A DNA stretch of 45,305 nt, taken from contig JAFLEE010000037.1 in NCBI GenBank assembly GCA_017302015.1, positions 1 through 45,305 on the forward strand, read 5' to 3'. Below, one piece after another: positions 40,601 through 45,305 of this stretch. Within the stretch, counting starts at the first letter, position 1. Each line of letters opens with the position of its first letter. The notes beneath the pieces were generated by a model. That model had not been told where the DNA came from and ran no database searches. It worked only from the letters and a program-made list of their open reading frames with translations. Source of the stretch: Spirochaetota bacterium. Its GTDB lineage: Bacteria > Spirochaetota > UBA12135 > COTS27 > JAFLEE01. The position numbers and the translations under genes were made by a program.

Positions 40601-41226
40601 TTCGCGCCGAAATCGCCCACGCGGAAGCCGGAGAGGACCACGTCCATGGTCGGGGCGCGGGTCGCCTCGACCCGCCACGTCGGCGGGGGCGCGGGGATGG
40701 CGGCGGGGTCCTTCCATTCGGTGATGGCGAGGGCGCCCAGGGCGACGTCGGCGTCCCCGGGGAAGAGGATGCGGAAATCGCTCCCATTGCAGCGGCCGGC
40801 GAAGCGGGCGTCCTTCAGGACCACGATGGCCGTCTTCCATTTGTTCGCGCCGGTGAGCGAGACGAGGCCCATGGGCTTGAACGCGCCGGGAAGCTTGGCT
40901 TCGTCCATGGAGTCGTACTCGAGGCGGAGTTCACCCTTTCCCGCGTCGAAATAATCCAGGCGCAAGCGGACGGAGGGCATGGCGCCGGCCTTGAAGGCCC
41001 CGTCGATCACCTTGAAATAGAGATAGCGCCCCGGGGCTTTTCCCGCCACGCAAGCCACGGCGTCGCGCCCTTCGCGGGTCGCGGCGACCCCCCTGCCCTC
41101 GTCCGTTTCGGGCACGAGGGAAAGCCCCCGGGCTTCGGGCGCGGCGCCCAGGATCAGGGAGATTTCGGCGGCGGGCAGGGGCGCGAGGGCGGCGAGGAAA
41201 GCGAGGGCGAGGATCATTCGATTCAT
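37684..41226 (-). CDS. Secreted protein with two pectate-lyase-3 beta-helices between related jelly-roll domains
   Basis: A 1180-residue protein. A signal peptide (1-20) is followed by a jelly-roll-like domain (about 65-170: RLDYFDAGKGELRLEYDS, RFAGRCNGSDFRILF). The first pectate_lyase_3-type right-handed beta-helix starts at about 201 (FRVGDFGAKGDGVSDDT) and a second at about 610 (PYGARGDGAQDDTAAIQ). A second copy of the jelly-roll domain closes the protein (about 1085-1180: LDYFDEGGGELRVVYDS, WFGGRCNGGDLRLEW). PF12708 helices occur in polysaccharide lyases, GH28-like enzymes and phage tailspikes; the catalytic residues cannot be assigned by eye. The ATG at 41226 overlaps the TGA of the upstream hydrolase gene, so the two are coupled. 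Confidence 0.85.
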   Translation of the reverse strand: MNRMILALAFLAALAPLPAAEISLILGAAPEARGLSLVPETDEGRGVAATREGRDAVACVAGKAPGRYLYFKVIDGAFKAGAMPSVRLRLDYFDAGKGELRLEYDSMDEAKLPGAFKPMGLVSLTGANKWKTAIVVLKDARFAGRCNGSDFRILFPGDADVALGALAITEWKDPAAIPAPPPTWRVEATRAPTMDVVLSGFRVGDFGAKGDGVSDDTAPFQAALDAMAKRGGGTVFAPAGRYAIRGSLTLPTSVTLRGEWASPSNGAPVSGTVLMAFAGRGDSNGEPFLLLQPSSGVKDLAVWYPEQDARAIVPYPWCIKQAGGDNATAENLTLVNPYQGIRIGPEWNELHFVRSVFGSPLSTGIQFDVTTDIGRLENIHLSPDYWSASGLPGAPEKGGPHARWMLDHGTGLRMLRSDWEYGSFISVRGYQTGFEILTSPKGAPNAQYYAIRIEGCRTALRVVDANAIGLAFTACVFEGSEYGIATLPSFTAALLLHSSTVRGGVAAALLDGTARSSALFQRCRFEGGVKRVAGQASFLDCDFSGPGEALSLEEGVSVAIVAGCRFPAGKRAVDRSGSPLVRVSDEAVPPSRIPALAWPGDRPRKPARTELFVATEAPYGARGDGAQDDTAAIQRALDAAGKRGGGLVFLPGGNYAVRGNLHIPPGVELRGVYDVPHHTLGKGSVLRFFAGRGDVAAPPAIAMEALSGLRGVTVMYPEQKDDAFTPYPPTVQGRGHGIYVVNLAALNPWYLLDFKTFRCDGHLLDYVAGAPLKVGLAVGGGSRGGEVRNAQFNPHYWGRSPWPENKPKDMLKGNPGVWGFQKENLDAFQFGDCPGELQFQNFVFGSLYGLHFVEENGKGASGIILGHGTDGSKVSAVIDASAPEGLDFINAELVCMATTDKKYVEVGPSFKSEARFYNTLLWAQPETSARIRGGALHFELANFLDYGPFVVDGGSLSLVGATLQRNPSGGKELILRRAAAPCALVGNITPYGISVEGDRSQVRERQGTTRSRPLPEGTSVVSATLGKRVEAIGMAVVQKNGESENVPAVRGGRAAWESVVRPAHAKDTHMMYATVEFPGFKNGRARRVALSLDYFDEGGGELRVVYDSSDESVLVSRGNPGAWKEAGKVALGSSGIWKTLRLEVADAWFGGRCNGGDLRLEWRGASGNPALASISIRRLD

Positions 41227-44200
41227 TTTCCGGACTCCTTGGGGACGCCGAGCGTCACGTTCCATTTCTCCCCGAACCAGGCGCGGTCCAAGGCCGTCAT
41301 CTCGAGGACGAGCGGGGTGTCCTTCGCGATCCCCGGCGTGAGGGTGAACTCTCCGGTTTCTCCGTCGCCGAGGGAAGGGACATCCCGGAGGATCGGGGCG
41401 CGGAAGAGGATGCCGCCGGTGCGGGCGGAGAGGTAGACGCCGCCCTTCCCCGGCTGGCGGGCGGGAGCGAGCCAGGCGGCCTCGCCCAGATTGCCGATGG
41501 AGGCCTTCGCCCGCACCGGCTTGTCCGGGGCGACGACGACGCGGGCGCCGGACTTCACCACCTCCACCCATTCCCCGGTGGCGGAGAGGATGGAGATCCG
41601 GTTGAACTCGGCGTTGAGGTATTTGGGGGGATTGGCGCCATTCAACGGAAGGTTCCCCACGGCCACGAGCGGGGTATTGGCCGAGTCGGTGCCGGTGCCC
41701 GCGCTGCGGACGCCCAACGTTTTTCCCGCGAGGCGGGCCTTGCGCCAGGCATCCTTGCCTTCGTGGAAGCAGAAGTACCAGTAGCCGCCGGGGTGGGCGT
41801 CCCGGTCCACCGTAAGCCATTCGTCGGGGGCCTTGCGCTCGCGCGGCCCCGTGATGCGCTCGGCCCAATCGCGCAAAACCTGGGCGGCGGGGCGGGGGCG
41901 ACCGTCCGGATGCAGCACGCCGAAATCGCTCTTCTCGTTGACCCGGTAGCCGCCCGGCCACCACCAGGGCGAGAGGCCGTTGGCCCCCGCCTCCATCACC
42001 ATCCGGTAGAAGAGTTCGTTGTATTGGCCCTGGATGCGCACGGACTCCTCGTCGGGGGCCATGGCGGTCTCGTTCCACACGCTGCGGCCGAACTCGGCCC
42101 AATAGACCGGCTTGTCCCCGGTGGTGTGGCGCACGTAGCGGGTGATGAAGCCCGCCACGTCGTAACCGTCGGGGTCGTTCTTGATGGTATAGCCCTCGGG
42201 CGAGATGAAATCGACGTGCTTCACCGCGCCGGTGAGGCCGAAATCGTAGGGAAGGGTATTGCCCTGGCGGAAACTGATGAGGTGCTTGGGGTCGGCGCGG
42301 CGCAGGGCGCGGTGGGCGTCGTTCCACAGGCGGCTGGTGAGGTCGTCCATGAAGCGCCGGTAGGCGGCAGAATAGGCGCGCCACTCGCCGGCCTCGGCGA
42401 GTTCGCGGTCCTGGGGGGAACGCACGGTCTGGCCGTCCCCGAGGGCGCCATAGCGCCAGTCGCGGCGAGCGGCGTCGGCGCTGCCGTAGCGTTCCACAAT
42501 CCACTGGTTCCAGGCGCCGTCCCAACGCTTGCGGTTCTTGGGATGGAAGACGTGGTTCCCAGCCTCCCAACTGATATCGTAGGCGAAGAGGGCGGGGTCG
42601 TCGGCCAGGCGCGCCTGTGCGATGAGGTTCGTGGCCAGGCGCTCGTCGAAATCCGTGGGGTTGGCGCCGGAGAGGAAACCGTTGACCTTCAGGCCATGGG
42701 CGGCGCAGCGGCGCATGAAATCCCGCAGGTTCGGGATCTGGCGCAGGCCCCCCATCTGGATGCTCACGAGGTTGATCCCCATCCCCTTCATCTGGGAGAG
42801 GTCGCGCTCGACCACCTCGGGGCAATAGGCGCCGGGGCTCAGCCAGCCCTCGTTATAGGGCCCGGGTTCCAGGGCGGCCGCATCCCGCGGCCAATAGTTC
42901 ATGCCGTGGGGGTACCATTTCTTGCCGGCGCACCAGAAATCGCCGCGTTCCACGGTGACGAAATCCCCAGGGGCGGCGCGCTTGGCCGCCAGGAGCGCAC
43001 CGTCGTGGGCGATGGCATCGATGGATTTCCCGTCCACCAGGAGTTCCGTCTTCACGCGGAAGGCCGGGGCCCCGGGAATCCAAGGGGCGCTGGCGCGGCC
43101 GACGCCGTCCCGGGGGATGCGTACGGGGATCTCCTTTTGGAAGAGGGTCTTGCCGGCGGCCTCCACCGTAAAGCGCACGAGGGCTTGGGCCTCGAGGGCG
43201 CTTCCGTTTTGGATCCAGGCGCCGAGTTCGGCGGGGGCCCCGGGGTCGTAGGAGAAGCGGTCGGCGCCGGCTTCGAAGAGGAAGAGGCCCCGTTGCATCC
43301 GCTTGGTGGCGGCGAGAATCAACTTCTGCGTCAGTTCATCGGACCAGGGGGTCGTGATCATGGCGCAGGCGGCGCCCGGATTGGGGGAGCCGGCGTTGAG
43401 CATGAGCCAAGCCGCCGCCCCGCGTTCTTCGCCATCGCGATCGAGGGCCGTCACGAGGGGAATCCAGCGGAAGAGGTTCGCCCCGGTGAATCCCTGCCCC
43501 TTGGGCCGCGGGTAACAAGAAAGCATCCCAATGGGAGGGGATGGCAAGGCGCCCAGGTCCAACCAGGGGACGTCGGCGGCCTGGAGCGTCTTGATCCCGG
43601 TGAGCGGGTAGACCTTATAGCTCGGGGACATGCCTTCCAGGACCGGCGGCTTGGAGAGCATTTGGCGTTGGACTTTTTCGGAGAGCGGGCCCTTGGCGCT
43701 TCCCACCTCATCGATCCAGAAGCGGTGGCGACCGGGGGCCAGGTTGAGCGGGCCCGCCACGAGGCCGATATTGAAGCGGGCCAGATCGGCCGCGTTCAGC
43801 CCATCCCCGGCCCCGCCGCGCTTTCCCCGGGTGGGGGAATCGTGCCAGAAGGAAAAGCGGCGCAGGGGGATGACGAGGTAGGTCCACTCGGTGCCGATGG
43901 ATGCGGGGCAGAGCCAGCGGGATCCGTCTTTCTCCACGAGTTCCAGCATGAGGCGCGGGGTGGAGGCGTCGCCCTTGGCCCAAAGGCAAAGCGCATTGTC
44001 CTCGGCGGAAAGGCCGCCCTCGAGCGCCGTGTAGAAGGTGGCCCAGCCGCCGAGCTTCGCCACTTCGTAGGCCAGGCAGCGGCCCTTGATGCCGCCGTCC
44101 GCGCCTTTGACCGCCGCCCCGCCGGCCTCGTCGTCGGTGGAGCGTTTCCAATCCAATTCCTTTTCGAAATCCAGGAGCACCCGGCGCGTGGGTGTCTTGG

Positions 44201-45122
44201 AAAGCGCGGCCTCGAGGCCGGCCTGGTCGACCCAGGCGTCGGCGCCATGGACGGGCACCCGGTAGGTGGTTTTGGAGAAGGCCGGTCCGCCGGTGAAAAT
44301 GAGTTTTCCGCCCAATTGCACCCAGGTCATGAGCGGGTCCCAGCCATCGGCGGGATAGGTCTCGCAGCCGGGGACTATATATAGAGAGAATTTTTCGGGA
44401 TCCAAGGCCCCGCCCAGGATCGCTTCGTCCGTGCGCAGCCCCACCACCTTGAGGCCTGATTTCTCCAGGGACTTTTCGAGGGCCGTCGTATCGAGGCCCG
44501 GCTGGCGGTAGATCGCCACGGTGCGAGCCGCCTCGGCGGCCGCGCCCGCAGACTCCCCTCCCAGGGGCACGACGCTCACGCGGCCGAAGCGGCATTGCTT
44601 GGCGTTATTATTGCCCAGGGCGACGCCGCCCCGGGGTATGGGGTCGGGATCGATGGCCTCCAGGGCCGGCCGGCCGTCCACTCGGATTTCGATCTTGCCG
44701 CCGCGGACCTCCACGAGGACCTCGTGCCAGGTTCCCGCGTCGAGTTTCAAATCGGCGGAAGCGAAATTGGGTTTGCGCGCGCCGGCGCGGGTGCGCACCA
44801 ATTCCAATTTGCCCCCGGTGTGGAGCAGGACCATGTAGTGGTTTTCGTCGTCGGCGTGGCGGAAGAAGAGGGTGGCCGTATTCCAGGTTTCCTTCCCCGC
44901 CTCGTCGGTGCGCAGGCGGGCGCTGACTCGGTAATCCTTCCAGCGGATGGACCCGGCGAGGAACTTGCCCGACCCGACGGAGAGAAGTTCCCCATCGGCG
45001 GCGCTCCATTTCCCACCCGAGGCGCGCCAGGCGGCGGTGCCGAGGGACCAGTCGGTCTCGAGGAGCGATTGGGCGCCCAGAGGAACGGTGAGCAGGGCGA
45101 GGAGGAGGGGGATCGTTTTCAT
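41223..45122 (-). CDS. Large secreted clan GH-A-like glycoside hydrolase with LamG/DUF1080-type domain
   Basis: A 1299-residue protein. A signal peptide (1-18) is followed by a concanavalin-like domain (about 20-190: ATLFFRHADDENHYMVLL, LDAGTWHEVLVEVRGG), as in DUF1080/LamG proteins. A glutamine-amidotransferase-like or Rossmann segment comes next (about 205-275), then jelly-roll modules. The TIM barrel begins near residue 739 (WYPHGMNYWPRD). Candidate catalytic Glu residues lie near 850 (DISWEAGN) and near 1009 (VYWAEFGRS), the order expected for clan GH-A (GH5/GH42-like). WNQWIVERYGSADAARRDW resembles GH42-type beta-galactosidases. The ATG at 45122 has AAGGTAGG upstream and a consensus promoter. 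The exact family and substrate are uncertain. Confidence 0.83.
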   Translation of the reverse strand: MKTIPLLLALLTVPLGAQSLLETDWSLGTAAWRASGGKWSAADGELLSVGSGKFLAGSIRWKDYRVSARLRTDEAGKETWNTATLFFRHADDENHYMVLLHTGGKLELVRTRAGARKPNFASADLKLDAGTWHEVLVEVRGGKIEIRVDGRPALEAIDPDPIPRGGVALGNNNAKQCRFGRVSVVPLGGESAGAAAEAARTVAIYRQPGLDTTALEKSLEKSGLKVVGLRTDEAILGGALDPEKFSLYIVPGCETYPADGWDPLMTWVQLGGKLIFTGGPAFSKTTYRVPVHGADAWVDQAGLEAALSKTPTRRVLLDFEKELDWKRSTDDEAGGAAVKGADGGIKGRCLAYEVAKLGGWATFYTALEGGLSAEDNALCLWAKGDASTPRLMLELVEKDGSRWLCPASIGTEWTYLVIPLRRFSFWHDSPTRGKRGGAGDGLNAADLARFNIGLVAGPLNLAPGRHRFWIDEVGSAKGPLSEKVQRQMLSKPPVLEGMSPSYKVYPLTGIKTLQAADVPWLDLGALPSPPIGMLSCYPRPKGQGFTGANLFRWIPLVTALDRDGEERGAAAWLMLNAGSPNPGAACAMITTPWSDELTQKLILAATKRMQRGLFLFEAGADRFSYDPGAPAELGAWIQNGSALEAQALVRFTVEAAGKTLFQKEIPVRIPRDGVGRASAPWIPGAPAFRVKTELLVDGKSIDAIAHDGALLAAKRAAPGDFVTVERGDFWCAGKKWYPHGMNYWPRDAAALEPGPYNEGWLSPGAYCPEVVERDLSQMKGMGINLVSIQMGGLRQIPNLRDFMRRCAAHGLKVNGFLSGANPTDFDERLATNLIAQARLADDPALFAYDISWEAGNHVFHPKNRKRWDGAWNQWIVERYGSADAARRDWRYGALGDGQTVRSPQDRELAEAGEWRAYSAAYRRFMDDLTSRLWNDAHRALRRADPKHLISFRQGNTLPYDFGLTGAVKHVDFISPEGYTIKNDPDGYDVAGFITRYVRHTTGDKPVYWAEFGRSVWNETAMAPDEESVRIQGQYNELFYRMVMEAGANGLSPWWWPGGYRVNEKSDFGVLHPDGRPRPAAQVLRDWAERITGPRERKAPDEWLTVDRDAHPGGYWYFCFHEGKDAWRKARLAGKTLGVRSAGTGTDSANTPLVAVGNLPLNGANPPKYLNAEFNRISILSATGEWVEVVKSGARVVVAPDKPVRAKASIGNLGEAAWLAPARQPGKGGVYLSARTGGILFRAPILRDVPSLGDGETGEFTLTPGIAKDTPLVLEMTALDRAWFGEKWNVTLGVPKESGK

Positions 45123-45129
45123 CAGAACC

Positions 45130-45174
45130 TACCTTAGCATCGGTAAGTTTAGGACGGCCGCTTCGGGATGTCAA
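45130..45174 (-). promoter_or_regulatory. Consensus sigma70 promoter with TACC-N8-GGTA inverted repeat
   Basis: On the minus strand TTGACA (45174-45169) and TAAACT (45151-45146) are spaced 17 bp. An inverted repeat TACC/GGTA (45145-45142 and 45133-45130) lies directly after the -10 box over the expected start, a repressor-like arrangement. It serves the hydrolase-lyase operon. Confidence 0.6.
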
Positions 45175-45198
45175 GGAAGCGCATTGCATCACCAGAAT

Positions 45199-45244
45199 TC
45201 CGGACGAAAGCCCCCCATTGCCTCAACTAAAAATCCGGACGAAA
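45199..45244. repeat. Direct repeat TCCGGACGAAA
   Basis: An 11-bp exact direct repeat at 45199-45209 and 45234-45244, 35 bp apart, lies upstream of the hydrolase promoter in AT-richer DNA. It could be a binding site or a mobile-element footprint; the window ends too soon to tell. Confidence 0.45.
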
Positions 45245-45275
45245 CGGTCGGCTCTTTTAGGAGCCAATCGTGGAA

Positions 45276-45305
45276 ATGGAAAAAAATGGGGCTATGAGCC
45301 TCACC
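45276..45305 (+). CDS. Possible N-terminus of a gene running off the right edge
   Basis: An ATG at 45276 opens MEKNGAMSLT to the window end, with TAGGAG about 12 bp upstream (in-frame GTG at 45270 also possible). Ten codons cannot identify it, and it may be chance. Confidence 0.2.
   Translation, partial: MEKNGAMSLT

Noticed and set aside
44375-44392. Short TATATATAGAGAGA tract as a promoter or repeat
   Set aside because: It lies inside the coding sequence of the large hydrolase and encodes ordinary residues (SLYIVPG).
1-45305. tRNA or rRNA genes, insertion sequences, prophage or toxin-antitoxin pairs
   Set aside because: None was recognised on either strand by eye; no transposase, integrase or tRNA-like cloverleaf was found.

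Overview
The window is about 45.3 kb of high-GC DNA from a Gram-negative bacterium with a large secreted polysaccharide-degrading repertoire. Supporting signs are many signal peptides on glycoside hydrolases, multi-domain extracellular proteins (F5/8-type C, DNRLRE, PKD, Fn3), GntR-type DNA-binding domains fused to LacI-type sensor domains, a PorV-like outer-membrane protein and a type IX secretion-like C-terminal domain. This mix fits uncultured PVC or FCB-related lineages (Lentisphaerota, Kiritimatiellota, Sumerlaeota, Hydrogenedentota and similar). No ribosomal or universal marker is present, so the phylum is not settled.

Layout. (1) 1-4.5 kb: a gene stub on the minus strand, a FrnE/DsbA-like oxidoreductase whose CPWC motif is intact but which lacks a start codon, a beta-CASP metallo-hydrolase, a methyltransferase and a membrane-anchored PQQ-type beta-propeller. 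(2) 4.5-12.6 kb: an AraC regulator divergent from an operon of a clan GH-A hydrolase, a six-hairpin glycosidase, a GH78 alpha-L-rhamnosidase and an old-yellow-enzyme-type flavoprotein. (3) 12.7-17.1 kb, minus strand: a GntR/LacI-type regulator followed by a GH106-like hydrolase. (4) 17.1-22.8 kb, plus strand: two NodB-deacetylase-like proteins flanking a PorV-like barrel; the first carries a T9SS-like C-terminal domain. (5) 22.8-28.0 kb, minus strand: a DUF4091/GH123-like secreted hydrolase translationally adjacent to a second GntR/LacI-type regulator, then a Gfo/Idh/MocA oxidoreductase. (6) 28.2-29.9 kb: ArsC-like protein, DUF3224 protein and ferredoxin-NADP reductase. (7) 30.1-37.6 kb, signalling island: three tandem STAS-domain proteins, an operon (read on the minus strand) of a hybrid histidine kinase, a 2'-5' RNA ligase-like protein and a leucine-rich-repeat protein, and a divergent XRE-HTH / RsbW-type ATPase / HD-GYP fusion. 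(8) 37.7-45.1 kb, minus strand: a two-gene operon of a clan GH-A-like secreted hydrolase and a protein with two pectate-lyase-3 beta-helices flanked by two related jelly-roll domains.

How it fits together. GH78, GH106-like, clan GH-A and pectate-lyase-type proteins point to a rhamnose-containing polysaccharide (rhamnogalacturonan-, ulvan- or exopolysaccharide-like); this substrate is inferred. Three secreted-enzyme units (17.1, 26.8 and 45.1 kb) have near-consensus sigma70 promoters (TTGACA, 17-18 bp, TATA-like) with an inverted repeat over or just after the -10 box, as expected for repression by the GntR/LacI-type regulators. The AraC-controlled operon instead has an AT-rich upstream region with phased AAATAT repeats. 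The most unusual element is the XRE-RsbW-HD-GYP fusion near three STAS proteins, which could join partner-switching to cyclic-di-GMP turnover in one polypeptide.
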